Positions 1-7,864 of a stretch of DNA of 64,000 nucleotides are shown one piece after another. Numbering within the stretch: the stretch's first letter is position 1; each line of letters opens with the position of its first letter. The notes under the pieces are model-generated. The model searched no databases. It was given only the letters and a program-made list of their open reading frames with translations, and was not told the origin of the DNA. Position numbers and translations under genes: made by a program. Origin of the DNA: Pseudonocardia halophobica (GTDB lineage Bacteria; Actinomycetota; Actinomycetes; Mycobacteriales; Pseudonocardiaceae); the NCBI RefSeq assembly GCF_027922425.1, contig NZ_BSFQ01000019.1, positions 60,784 to 124,783 of the forward strand, written 5' to 3'.

Positions 1-623
1 TTGAGCCGCGCCTGCACGGTTCCCGGCGACACCCGCTCGAGCGCCGCGACCTCGCGGACCCCCATGCCGGCCATGTACACCAGCACCGCCGTGCGCCGCT
101 CGTCGGCCGGCACCCGGGCGAGGGTGCGCAGCACGGCCGCGGTGCGCGGGTCGAGTCCCGCCTGCTCCTGCACGGGCGCACCGCGCAGGCCGAGGCGTGC
201 GGCCAGGCGCCGCCAGGTGCTCGCCGAGGACCGCACCGCGACCCGGCGCACCCACGCCTCCGCGTCGCCCTCGCGGATCTCCGACCAGCGGCGCCAGGCG
301 CGGGAGTACGCGTCCTGCACGAGGTCGTGGGCGGTGCCCGAGTCGAGGGTGATGGCGAAGAGCTGACCGACCAGCCGCGGGTAGTGCGCCTCGAGATGGG
401 CGCCGAAGTCGGTGCGCAGCCCGCTCGGTGCGACGGGGTCCGCAGGAAGGTCTCGTTCGACGACGGAGCCGTCGGCAGCACCGTCCGACGCAGCACCCTT
501 CGGAGCAGGGCCGTCCACGGTGCCGTCCCCAGTGGCGCCGATGGCGCCGTCCGCGACGGCGTCCTCCGGGGCGCTGTCCTCCGGATCGGCCGGAGCGGGC
601 TCCTGGTCGACCTGTGCGCTCAC
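1..623 (-). CDS. ECF-type RNA polymerase sigma factor (SigE-like), C-terminus beyond the window
   Basis: Partial gene; the reading frame runs off the left edge. From a GTG at 623, preceded by a GGAGG-like site, the 207 visible codons encode an acidic, low-complexity N-terminal tail of about 70 residues. A sigma-70 region 2 follows (AHYPRLVGQLFAITLD, then AHDLVQDAYSRAWRRW) and then a region 4 helix-turn-helix (VPADERRTAVLVYMAGMGVREVAALERVSPGTV, quoted in part). It should direct RNA polymerase to a small regulon. The long acidic tail is not typical of ECF factors. No anti-sigma gene is visible on this side. The family call is firm; the subfamily is a guess. Confidence 0.8.
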   Translation of the reverse strand, partial: MSAQVDQEPAPADPEDSAPEDAVADGAIGATGDGTVDGPAPKGAASDGAADGSVVERDLPADPVAPSGLRTDFGAHLEAHYPRLVGQLFAITLDSGTAHDLVQDAYSRAWRRWSEIREGDAEAWVRRVAVRSSASTWRRLAARLGLRGAPVQEQAGLDPRTAAVLRTLARVPADERRTAVLVYMAGMGVREVAALERVSPGTVQARL

Positions 624-785
624 CCTCCGCCCCTTCGTCGCCCCGCTGCCTCCCGGCCGGGCCCCGCCGGGTCCGGCCACCGTTCCCCGCCGCGGGCGTC
701 ACCCGCCGTCACGGTCCTGCCCGCGTATCGCGCGGGCCCGGCCCCCCGTTACAGCGAACCCCGGCCGGAAATACGCCCGATCAGC

Positions 786-1985
786 CTAGTACGACGGCAA
801 CCAACTGGTGGACGCGGCCCACTGCTCGGCCCTCGGCAACGCGGCGTCGAACCACGGCTCCTTGCGTGCGACGTAGCGCTCGGCGTCGGCGTCGCCGGCG
901 AACTCGGCCGCCGCGGCCCGCTTGACCTGCAGGTACTCTGCCCGCGCCGCCTCGTCCGCCCGCAGCCAGTCCCGGAACAGCAGGGCGTAGCGCCAGCCGG
1001 TCGAGCCGTGCACGCGCACGTGGAGGTGCACCCGCTGGGCCGGGTCGGCGGCGGCGAAGTACCGCTTCCGCCAGTGCTCCGGGTCGGGGTCCGCGGGCTT
1101 CGGGTTGTCCTGCGTGATGCCCGGGATGCGGACCAGGCCGATCGCGCGCAGCGGCTCGTCGAGGGCGTCCGCGTCGTCGAGCGAGGCGACCGCGAGCTGC
1201 AGGTCCGTGACGTCCTTGGCGGGCAGCCCGGGCACCGCGGTCGACCCGATGTGCTGCACCCCCCGGCCGCGCTCCCCCGCCGCCCGGGCGACCCGCGCGG
1301 CCAGACGCGCACCCCGGTCCTCCCAGCCCGGCTCCGGGTCGACCAGGACGGGTGCTCCCCCGCGGACAGCACGGCCGAGCCGGACGTTCTCCTCGAGCGG
1401 CACCAGGCGGTCGTGCCAGAGCCGGTCGACCCGGGCCCGCAGCTCCTCCTCGGACCCGTCGTTGTCCAGCACCGCGTCGGCGACCGCCAGCCGCTCGGAA
1501 TCCGACGACTGCTTCGCGATCCGCGCCCGCGCGTCCTCCTCGGTCATCCCGCGGCTCTCCACGAGCCGGCGCACGCGCACCTCGGCGTCCGTGTGCACGA
1601 CCACGACGAGCGGGAACCGGGTCGCGTTGCCCATCTCGACCAGCAGCGCGGCGTCGTGCACCACGATCGCGTCGGGCCCGGCCCCGGCGACCAGCTCGGC
1701 CTGCCGCCGGGCGATGAGGGGATGGGTGATGCCGTTGAGCACGGCGAGCTGGGCGTCGTCCCCGAAGACGATGGAGGCGACCTTCGGCCGGTCCATCTCG
1801 CCGTCCGGCCCCACCACCTCGGGTCCGAACGCCTCGGCGATCCGGGCGAGCCCCTCGGACCCCTTCGCGACGACCTCGCGGGCGATGAGGTCGGCGTCGA
1901 CCAGGACCGCCCCCAGCTCCACCAGCCGCCGCGAGACCGTCGACTTGCCCGCCCCGATACCGCCCGTCAGCCCGATCTGCAGCAC
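786..1985 (-). CDS. coaE: Dephospho-CoA kinase fused to a GrpB/UPF0157 domain
   Basis: The protein has 399 residues. It starts at GTG 1985 with MLQIGLTGGIGAGKS, whose P-loop spans residues 8-15. This N-terminal half (about 1-200) is dephospho-CoA kinase, which phosphorylates the 3'-hydroxyl of dephospho-CoA in the last step of CoA synthesis in the cytoplasm. From about residue 215 a GrpB/UPF0157 nucleotidyltransferase-like domain follows (GVQHIGSTAVPGLPAKD). The same fusion is known for mycobacterial CoaE, where the second domain is thought to help folding or regulation. No strong ribosome site precedes the start; a TACGGT 7 nt upstream suggests a leaderless transcript. Confidence 0.93.
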   Translation of the reverse strand: MLQIGLTGGIGAGKSTVSRRLVELGAVLVDADLIAREVVAKGSEGLARIAEAFGPEVVGPDGEMDRPKVASIVFGDDAQLAVLNGITHPLIARRQAELVAGAGPDAIVVHDAALLVEMGNATRFPLVVVVHTDAEVRVRRLVESRGMTEEDARARIAKQSSDSERLAVADAVLDNDGSEEELRARVDRLWHDRLVPLEENVRLGRAVRGGAPVLVDPEPGWEDRGARLAARVARAAGERGRGVQHIGSTAVPGLPAKDVTDLQLAVASLDDADALDEPLRAIGLVRIPGITQDNPKPADPDPEHWRKRYFAAADPAQRVHLHVRVHGSTGWRYALLFRDWLRADEAARAEYLQVKRAAAAEFAGDADAERYVARKEPWFDAALPRAEQWAASTSWLPSY

Positions 1986-2010
1986 GGGGACGACCGTACC
2001 TGCGGGTGGA

Positions 2011-2721
2011 TCACCGGGCGGCGGCCACCGGCGACACCGCCTTCGGGGGCGTGGTGGTCGAGGGCGCGCTCGCGGGTGCGGGCGGCGCGCTCGTCTCCGG
2101 TGGGGCCGGCTGGGTCGCGCCGTCCTTGGGCAGCACCCGCAGCGCCAGGTCGACGAGCCGGTCGACGGGAGCGCCCGGAGCCCGCGCGGCCGCCGGGAGC
2201 ACGAAGGTCAGCGTGTCCACGCCGTAGACGACGGCGAGCACCGTCTCGGTCCCGCGCTCGACCGCGACCGCGGGCGCGGCCCCGATCGACAGGTCGCGGG
2301 ACTGCCCGTCCGACCGCTCCGCGTTGGTGTTGAGCTGCCACTGCCGCTTGGCCGCCGCGGCGTCGCCGTACCGCCCGATGTTGATGTCCAGCAACGTGTT
2401 CCCGCCGCCCTGGCCACTCGCGGAGTAGCGGCAGCCGATGCGCTCGGTACGGCCGACCGACGGCTCCGGGACACCGCGGATGGTGCGCAGCGCGGTGGAC
2501 CCGATGGGGCGGGCGAGGAGGGCGCCGAGATCGTCCGGGCCGAGCAGGGAGGCGCAGTCATCCGGAAGGGCGATCTTCGTGGGCCCGGCACCGGACCCGG
2601 CGGCCGCCGACTCGGTGAAGGTCGGCACGGGCAGCGACTCCTCGCCGGTCGCGGTCGAACAGGCGGTCAGCACGCCCAGCCCGACGGCCAGCATCGCCAC
2701 CACACGCCCCCCGACACGCAT
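2011..2721 (-). CDS. Secreted lipoprotein, DUF3558-like
   Basis: The 236-residue protein opens with a lipoprotein signal peptide: a positive start, a hydrophobic stretch and a lipobox LTAC with the lipidated cysteine at residue 21. The mature part has a short Pro/Ser/Thr-rich linker and then a globular domain with two cysteines (LPDDCASLL and IGCRYSA). That pattern resembles the DUF3558 lipoproteins common in Actinobacteria. The C-terminal 40 residues are Pro/Ala/Ser/Thr rich. Function is unknown. Upstream of ATG 2721 a TACGGT lies 6 nt before the start, as expected for a leaderless mRNA. The DUF assignment is tentative; the lipoprotein call is firm. Confidence 0.75.
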   Translation of the reverse strand: MRVGGRVVAMLAVGLGVLTACSTATGEESLPVPTFTESAAAGSGAGPTKIALPDDCASLLGPDDLGALLARPIGSTALRTIRGVPEPSVGRTERIGCRYSASGQGGGNTLLDINIGRYGDAAAAKRQWQLNTNAERSDGQSRDLSIGAAPAVAVERGTETVLAVVYGVDTLTFVLPAAARAPGAPVDRLVDLALRVLPKDGATQPAPPETSAPPAPASAPSTTTPPKAVSPVAAAR

Positions 2722-2833
2722 GGATCAACCGTAGATCCCCCTACATGATCGACACACGTGGCGCGCCCGGGCCGTGACGGAACGCAGCCCGATCGTGATC
2801 CGCGCGACACCCGGTGGAGTACCCCCGGACGCC

Positions 2834-2867
2834 GAACGGCCCCGGTCCGCGAGGACCGGGGCCGTTC
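2834..2867 (-). terminator. Intrinsic terminator hairpin of rpsA
   Basis: A perfect 15-bp stem (arm GAACGGCCCCGGTCC) closes a 4-nt GCGA loop, a GNRA-type tetraloop, about 30 bp after the rpsA stop. No long U-tract follows, as is usual at this GC content. Confidence 0.8.
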
Positions 2868-2899
2868 GTCAGACCGAGCGTCAGGCGCTCAGCCGGGGA

Positions 2900-4369
2900 T
2901 CACGCACCGCCGGAGAGCTTCTCCCGCAGGGCAGCGAGCTGCTCGTCGCTGGCCAGCGACCCGCCGCTCTGCGCCTCCTGGGAGGCGCCGCCGCCGGACG
3001 AGTAGTTGGCGGCGCCGGTGTCGGCACCCGCCTCCTCCTCGGCCTCGGCGGCCTTGCGGATCTGTGTCATGTGCTGCTCGTAGCGCTCGTGCGCCTCGGC
3101 GTACTGCTTCTCCCAGGCCGCGCGGGCCTCGTCGTAGCCTTCCTTCCACTCGCCGGTCTCGACGTCGAAGCCCTCGGGGTAGATGTAGTTCCCCTGGTCG
3201 TCGTACTCCGCCGCCATGCCGTAGCGGGTGGGGTCGAACTCGGTGTCGACCGTCATGCCCTCGTTGGCCTGCTTCAGCGAGAGCGAGATGCGGCGCCGGT
3301 CGAGGTCGATGTCGATGACCTTGACCATCGCGTCGTCGCCCACCTGGACGACCTGCTCCGGGATCTCCACGTGGCGCTCGGCCAGCTCGGAGATGTGGAC
3401 CAGGCCCTCGATGCCCTCCTCGACGCGCACGAACGCACCGAACGGGACGAGCTTGGTGACCTTGCCCGGGACGATCTGGCCGATCGCGTGGGTCCGGGCG
3501 TAGAGGCGCCACGGGTCCTCCTGCGTCGCCTTCAGCGACAGCGAGACCCGCTCGCGGTCCAGGTCGACGTCGAGGACCTCGACGGTGACCTCCTGGCCCA
3601 CCTCGACGACCTCGGACGGGTGGTCGATGTGCTTCCAGGACAGCTCGGACACGTGCACGAGGCCGTCGACGCCGCCGAGGTCGACGAACGCGCCGAAGTT
3701 GACCACCGAGGAGACGACGCCCTTGCGCACCTGGCCGCGGGCCAGCTGGTTGAGGAACTCGCTGCGGACCTCGGACTGGGTCTGCTCCAGCCAGGCGCGG
3801 CGGGACAGGACCACGTTGTTGCGGTTCTTGTCCAGCTCGATGATCTTGGCCTCGATCTTGCGGCCGACGTACGGCTGGAGGTCGCGCACGCGGCGCATCT
3901 CGACCAGCGAGGCGGGCAGGAAGCCGCGGAGCCCGATGTCCAGGATCAGGCCGCCCTTGACGACCTCGATGACGGTGCCCTCGACAGGCTCGTCCGCCTC
4001 CTTCAGGGCCTCGATCGTGCCCCAGGCGCGCTCGTACTGGGCGCGCTTCTTGGAGAGGATCAGGCGACCCTCCTTGTCCTCCTTCTGGAGGACGAGGGCC
4101 TCGACGAACTCGCCGACCTCGACGACCTCGGCGGGGTCGACGTCGTGCTTGATCGACAGCTCCCGCGAAGGGATGACGCCCTCGGTCTTGTAGCCGATGT
4201 CGAGCAGGACCTCGTCACGGTCGACCTTGACGATGGTGCCCTCGACGATGTCGCCATCGTTGAAGTACTTGATCGTCTGGTCGATGGCGGCGAGGAAGTC
4301 CTCCTCCGACCCGATGTCGTTGACGGCGACCTGCGGCGTGGTCGGGGCGGCGGTGGTGTCGGTGGACAT
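2900..4369 (-). CDS. rpsA: 30S ribosomal protein S1
   Basis: The 489-residue protein from ATG 4369 (MSTDTTAAPTTPQVAVNDIG) carries four S1 RNA-binding repeats and closely matches mycobacterial RpsA (IVEGTIVKVDRDEVLLDIGY, GLVHVSELSWKHIDHPSEVV). S1 binds mRNA on the small subunit and helps translation initiation. The acidic C-terminal tail ends in ASDEQLAALREKLSG, as in actinobacterial S1. The open frame extends further upstream, but homology starts near this ATG, so the extension was dropped. It lies upstream of the lipoprotein and coaE genes, as in mycobacteria, and is closed off by a hairpin terminator. Confidence 0.97.
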   Translation of the reverse strand: MSTDTTAAPTTPQVAVNDIGSEEDFLAAIDQTIKYFNDGDIVEGTIVKVDRDEVLLDIGYKTEGVIPSRELSIKHDVDPAEVVEVGEFVEALVLQKEDKEGRLILSKKRAQYERAWGTIEALKEADEPVEGTVIEVVKGGLILDIGLRGFLPASLVEMRRVRDLQPYVGRKIEAKIIELDKNRNNVVLSRRAWLEQTQSEVRSEFLNQLARGQVRKGVVSSVVNFGAFVDLGGVDGLVHVSELSWKHIDHPSEVVEVGQEVTVEVLDVDLDRERVSLSLKATQEDPWRLYARTHAIGQIVPGKVTKLVPFGAFVRVEEGIEGLVHISELAERHVEIPEQVVQVGDDAMVKVIDIDLDRRRISLSLKQANEGMTVDTEFDPTRYGMAAEYDDQGNYIYPEGFDVETGEWKEGYDEARAAWEKQYAEAHERYEQHMTQIRKAAEAEEEAGADTGAANYSSGGGASQEAQSGGSLASDEQLAALREKLSGGA

Positions 4370-4691
4370 GTAGTGGGGTGCTCCGGTGGATGTCTTCGGT
4401 TGTGGCCGCGTCACGGGCGGCCGGTCGGTGGATGTAGCCGTGACTGGATGGTGCGTGTAACAGTCACCTTCGATCGTCGATTCCCCGCGGGTGATCGAGC
4501 GCCGCGAGCCCCTCGTGCACCAGCTCGAGTCGGCCCCGCACACGTTGACCACGGGTACGGGTCATGCTACGCGGCACCCGATCAGCGGGGCAATGCGGGT
4601 CCCCGGTGTGGAACTGGGACGATCCGGGGCGTGAGCTGCACGTGTCGGGTGGATCGATCATGAGCGCGCGGACGCCCCGCCGGGACCGGCG
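4370..4691. other. Divergent intergenic region between rpsA and a methyltransferase gene
   Basis: No gene is supported in these 322 bp. They must hold the rpsA promoter and leader (minus) and the promoter of the methyltransferase (plus). Within the rpsA leader, 4440-4467 is an inverted repeat with 7-bp arms (GTGACTG and CAGTCAC) around a 14-nt spacer. It could be a protein site or a leader hairpin. No -35/-10 pair could be assigned with confidence. Confidence 0.4.
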
Positions 4692-5510
4692 ATGAGCGCC
4701 GAGGAGGTGCTCGGGACGGCCGGGATCGCCCGCCGGACGGTGGGTGCCGCGGAGTCCGAACGGGCCAGCCGCGCCTGGTGGGACGCCGACGCCGCGGACT
4801 ACCTCGCCGAGCACGGCCCGGACATCGGCGACGCCGAGTTCGTGTGGTGTCCCGAGGGCCTGCACGAGGCCGAGGCCGGGCTGCTCGGCGAGGTCGCCGG
4901 GCGTCGCGTGCTGGAGGTCGGGTGCGGGTCGGCGCCGTGTTCGCGCTGGCTGCGGGTGCAGGGGGCCGAGCCCGTCGCGCTGGACCTGTCCCGCGGGATG
5001 CTGCGGGCCGCCGCCGACCTCAACGCCCGGACCGGGATCGACGTCCCGCTCGTCCAGGCGGGCGCCGAGCACCTGCCGTTCGCCGACGGCTCCTTCGACC
5101 TCGCCTGCTCGGCCTTCGGGGCGGTGCCGTTCGTGGCCGAGCCGGTGCAGGTGATGCGAGAGGTGCACCGGGTGCTGCGGCCCGGCGGCCGCTGGGTGTT
5201 CGCGGTCAACCACCCCATGCGCTGGATGTTCTCCGACGACCCGGGGCCCGGCGGGCTGACCGTCACCCAGTCGTACTTCGACCGGACCCCCTACCTCGAG
5301 GTCGACGGCGAGGGCCGGGCGACGTACGTCGAGCACCACCGGACGCTGGGCGACCGGGTGCGGGACGTCGTCGCGGCCGGCCTGGTGCTCGACGACCTCG
5401 TCGAGCCGGAGTGGCCCGACGGCTTCGACCGGGTGTGGGGCCAGTGGTCGCCGCTGCGGGGCGAGCTGTTCCCGGGCACGGCGATCTTCGTGACCCACCG
5501 CCCGGCATGA
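4692..5510 (+). CDS. Class I SAM-dependent methyltransferase
   Basis: This 272-residue protein has a Rossmann methyltransferase fold. The SAM-binding motif I is VLEVGCGSAPCSRWL (about residues 75-89). An acidic residue at the end of strand 2 (VALDLSRGML), a motif near FADGSFDLACSAFGAVPF and the post-motif RVLRPGGRWVFAVNHP follow. The substrate cannot be read from the sequence. An N-terminal WWDADAADYLAEHG segment is typical of a group of uncharacterised actinobacterial methyltransferases. The stop codon overlaps the next start (ATGA), so the two genes are translationally coupled. Confidence 0.88.
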   Translation: MSAEEVLGTAGIARRTVGAAESERASRAWWDADAADYLAEHGPDIGDAEFVWCPEGLHEAEAGLLGEVAGRRVLEVGCGSAPCSRWLRVQGAEPVALDLSRGMLRAAADLNARTGIDVPLVQAGAEHLPFADGSFDLACSAFGAVPFVAEPVQVMREVHRVLRPGGRWVFAVNHPMRWMFSDDPGPGGLTVTQSYFDRTPYLEVDGEGRATYVEHHRTLGDRVRDVVAAGLVLDDLVEPEWPDGFDRVWGQWSPLRGELFPGTAIFVTHRPA

Positions 5511-6586
5511 CCCTCCTGCGGGTCACCTGGCGGCAGGTCACGCGGTGGCGGGCGGAGCGCCAGCTGCTGACCCGCGGCGAATCGGACGCGGTCGAGGTCG
5601 CGCGCCGGCTGACCGGCATCCACGCGCAGGTGGCGTCGAGCAGCGTGGCGATCGCGGCCGTCCGCGGCAGCTCCGACGGCGTCGACGCGGCCCTGTGGTC
5701 CCGCCGTGCCCTGGTCCGGACCTGGGCGATGCGCGGGACGCTGCACCTGCTGCCGGCCGACGAGCTCGGGCTGTGGGCGGCGGCGCTCACCGACCGCGAG
5801 TCGCGCCGCCGCTTCCCGCCCTCCTGGGAGCGGGAGCACGGCGTCTCCGGTGAGACCCTGCACGCGATCACGGGCGCGATCGGGCGGGTGCTCGACGCGG
5901 AGCCGGTCACCCGCGCCGAGCTCGTCGAGCGGGTGTGCGCGGACCTCGGCCGGCCGGAGGTGGCCGGGCCGCTGGCGACGAGCTGGGGCGCGCTGCTCAA
6001 GCCGGCCGCCGCCCGCGGGCTGCTCTGCTCGGGGCCGGACGGCACCTTCGTCTCCCCCGCCGGCTGGCTCGGCCGCCCGCTCGACGGGTGGGCGGCCGCC
6101 GAGGCGAACCGGGCCGTCCTGCTGCGGTTCCTGGCCGTCAACGGCCCGGCGACGGCGCCCGACGTCGCGCGGTGGTGGGGCGAACAGCCTGCGCCGGCGA
6201 AGCGGTGGATCAAGGCCGCGCCGGTGGTGCCGGTCGAGATCGACGACGAGGCGGGGTTCGTGGTCCGGGCCGAGGACGCCGACGCGCTCGCCGCCGTCCC
6301 GGCCGCGGGCGAGCACCCCGGGGACGGCCCGTTCCTGCTGCCCGGCTTCGACCCCTGGGTCATCGCGCCGCTCAGCCACCGCCGGCGGGCGATCCCGGAG
6401 GGGCGGGAGTCCGAGGTCAGCCGCACGGCCGGGTGGATCTCGCCGGTGCTCGTCGTCGACGGGCGGGTGGCCGGGGTGTGGGAGCGCTCCGACGAGACGA
6501 TCACGGTGCGGGCGTTCACCCGGCTTCCGGCCGCCGTCCGGAAGGCCGTCGCGACGCGGGCCGGCGCCGACGTCGTCTGGTCGTGA
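5507..6586 (+). CDS. Winged-helix DNA-binding domain protein (AlkZ/HTH_42 family)
   Basis: The 359-residue protein shows the start signature of the HTH_42 family (LLRVTWRQVTRWRAERQLL, then GIHAQVASSS) and the family's RTWAMRGTLHLLPADEL block. Family members include Streptomyces AlkZ-type DNA glycosylases that unhook interstrand cross-links or excise bulky alkyl adducts. A QxQ-like catalytic motif of AlkZ is not clearly present: GIHAQVAS has one Q where AlkZ has two. The repair role is therefore inferred only from the family. The start ATG overlaps the methyltransferase stop by 4 nt. A hairpin terminator follows at 6607. Confidence 0.8.
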   Translation: MTLLRVTWRQVTRWRAERQLLTRGESDAVEVARRLTGIHAQVASSSVAIAAVRGSSDGVDAALWSRRALVRTWAMRGTLHLLPADELGLWAAALTDRESRRRFPPSWEREHGVSGETLHAITGAIGRVLDAEPVTRAELVERVCADLGRPEVAGPLATSWGALLKPAAARGLLCSGPDGTFVSPAGWLGRPLDGWAAAEANRAVLLRFLAVNGPATAPDVARWWGEQPAPAKRWIKAAPVVPVEIDDEAGFVVRAEDADALAAVPAAGEHPGDGPFLLPGFDPWVIAPLSHRRRAIPEGRESEVSRTAGWISPVLVVDGRVAGVWERSDETITVRAFTRLPAAVRKAVATRAGADVVWS

Positions 6587-6606
6587 ACGCGCAGGTCGAC
6601 CGGGGT

Positions 6607-6648
6607 CGTGAGTGGCTACCGCCCCTCTAGGGGCAGTAGGCACTCACG
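6607..6648 (+). terminator. Hairpin with GTGAGTG/CACTCAC ends
   Basis: The outer 8-bp arms CGTGAGTG and CACTCACG enclose CTAC/GTAG and GCCCCT/AGGGGC pairs, with two single mismatches and a 2-nt loop. It lies 20 bp after the winged-helix gene and just before the thioesterase start, so it is probably a terminator. It shares its GTGAGTGGC outer arm with the perfect palindrome at 7098. Confidence 0.7.
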
Positions 6649-6666
6649 GGTGGCTAGATTCGGGCG

Positions 6667-7101
6667 GTGCCGATCGACGCCTCCCAGCTCCCCTCCCTGC
6701 ACGGCCCCACGGTGGCCGGCCAGCTGAACGACCGGATGGGGATCGAGATCCTCTCCGCGTCGCTGGAGGAGGTGCGGGGGCGCATGCCGGTCGACGGCAA
6801 CCGCCAGCCCTACGGCCTGCTGCACGGCGGGGCGAGCGGCGTGCTGGCGGAGACGCTCGGCTCGGTCCTCGCGGCGATGCACGCGCTGCCGGAGCGCTTC
6901 CCGGTCGGGCTCGAGCTGGCGTGCACGCACCACCGCGCGGCCACCGAGGGGTTCGTGACGGGCGTGGCCCGGCCCATCCACGTCGGCCGCAGCACCTCGA
7001 CCCACGAGATCGTGCTGACCGACGAGCAGGGCCGCCGGACCTGCACAGCCAAGCTCACCTGCCTGCACCGGGACACCGAGCCCACCGTCCGCCCCTCGTG
7101 A
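6667..7101 (+). CDS. Hotdog-fold acyl-CoA thioesterase (PaaI family)
   Basis: The 144-residue protein from GTG 6667 has the PaaI/MenI hotdog core: NRQPYGLLHGGASGVLAETLGS, with the HGG motif and the following catalytic acid E62, and then the central VGLELACTHHRAA strand. Such enzymes hydrolyse aromatic or fatty acyl-CoA thioesters, for example phenylacetyl-CoA or dihydroxynaphthoyl-CoA. The substrate here is not evident and no menaquinone or phenylacetate genes are nearby. The TGA stop lies inside the left arm of the 40-bp palindrome at 7098, so the terminator begins within the coding region. Confidence 0.87.
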   Translation: MPIDASQLPSLHGPTVAGQLNDRMGIEILSASLEEVRGRMPVDGNRQPYGLLHGGASGVLAETLGSVLAAMHALPERFPVGLELACTHHRAATEGFVTGVARPIHVGRSTSTHEIVLTDEQGRRTCTAKLTCLHRDTEPTVRPS

Positions 7102-7137
7102 GTGGCGATAGTCGCTATAGCGACTATCGCCACTCAC
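7098..7137. terminator. Perfect 40-bp palindrome, bidirectional terminator
   Basis: Two 20-bp arms, each GTGAGTGGCGATAGTCGCTA or its complement, meet with no spacer (centre 7117/7118). It separates two convergent genes whose stops are at 7101 (inside the left arm) and 7142 (4 bp beyond the right end). As RNA it makes a long hairpin on either strand. Confidence 0.85.
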
Positions 7138-7141
7138 AGGA

Positions 7142-7864
7142 TCAGGTGCCGACGTTCTCGCCGAGGTAGGCCTCCTGCACCCGCGGGTCGGCGAGGAGCT
7201 CGGCGCCCGAGCCGGAGAGCGTGGTGCGGCCGAGGTCGATCACGTAGGCCTTGTCCGACAACGCCAGCGCGGCCAGCGCGTTCTGCTCGACCAGGAGCAC
7301 CGTGGTGCCCTCGTCGCGCAGCTCCCTGACGGTGTCGAAGATCCGCTGGGTCATGATCGGCGAGAGCCCCATGGACGGCTCGTCGAGCATGAGCAGCTTC
7401 GGCCGGGACATCAGCGCGCGGCCGATCGCGAGCATCTGCTGCTCGCCGCCGGAGAACAGGCCGGCCTTGTTGGCGCGCCGCTCCCCCAGCACCGGGAACA
7501 GGTCGAACACGCGCTGCATGTCCTGCGCGATGCCGGACTCGTCCTTGCGGGTGTACGCGCCGAGCCGCAGGTTCTCCTCGACCGACATGCGGGCGAACAG
7601 CCGGCGGCCCTCCGGGCTGTGCGCCACGCCCCGGGAGAGGATCTCGTGCGCCGGCATCTTCTGGATCGGTGTGCCGTCGAACTCGATCGTCCCGGAGACC
7701 GGCCGGAGCAGCCCGGACAGGGTGCGCAGCGTGGTCGTCTTGCCGGCGCCGTTCGAGCCGATCAGGGAGACGATCTGGCCCTGCTCGACGTCGAACGTCA
7801 CGCCGCGGACGGCCTGGATGGCGCCGTAGGCGACCACCAGGTCGCGGACGGACAGGAACGTCAT
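7142..7864 (-). CDS. livF: Branched-chain amino-acid-type ABC transporter, ATPase LivF
   Basis: This 240-residue ATPase has Walker A at residues 36-44 (GSNGAGKTT), the signature LFSGGEQQML, Walker B LLMLDEPSMGL and the HPEGR-like loop SPEGRRLFARM typical of LivF. It pairs with LivG on the cytoplasmic face of the LivHM permease to drive uptake of branched-chain amino acids or related substrates (urea and amides use close relatives). ATG 7864 shares one base with the livG TAA stop. It is the last gene of the liv operon and ends at the palindromic terminator. Confidence 0.95.
   Translation of the reverse strand: MTFLSVRDLVVAYGAIQAVRGVTFDVEQGQIVSLIGSNGAGKTTTLRTLSGLLRPVSGTIEFDGTPIQKMPAHEILSRGVAHSPEGRRLFARMSVEENLRLGAYTRKDESGIAQDMQRVFDLFPVLGERRANKAGLFSGGEQQMLAIGRALMSRPKLLMLDEPSMGLSPIMTQRIFDTVRELRDEGTTVLLVEQNALAALALSDKAYVIDLGRTTLSGSGAELLADPRVQEAYLGENVGT

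Noticed and set aside
327..2333. 668-codon plus-strand open frame, and similar long frames opposite rpsA (2774-4663), livM (8949-10730) and the amylosucrase gene (53623-55818)
   Set aside because: They are antisense shadows of well-supported minus-strand genes at very high GC, with Arg/Pro/Gly-rich translations and no recognisable domains.
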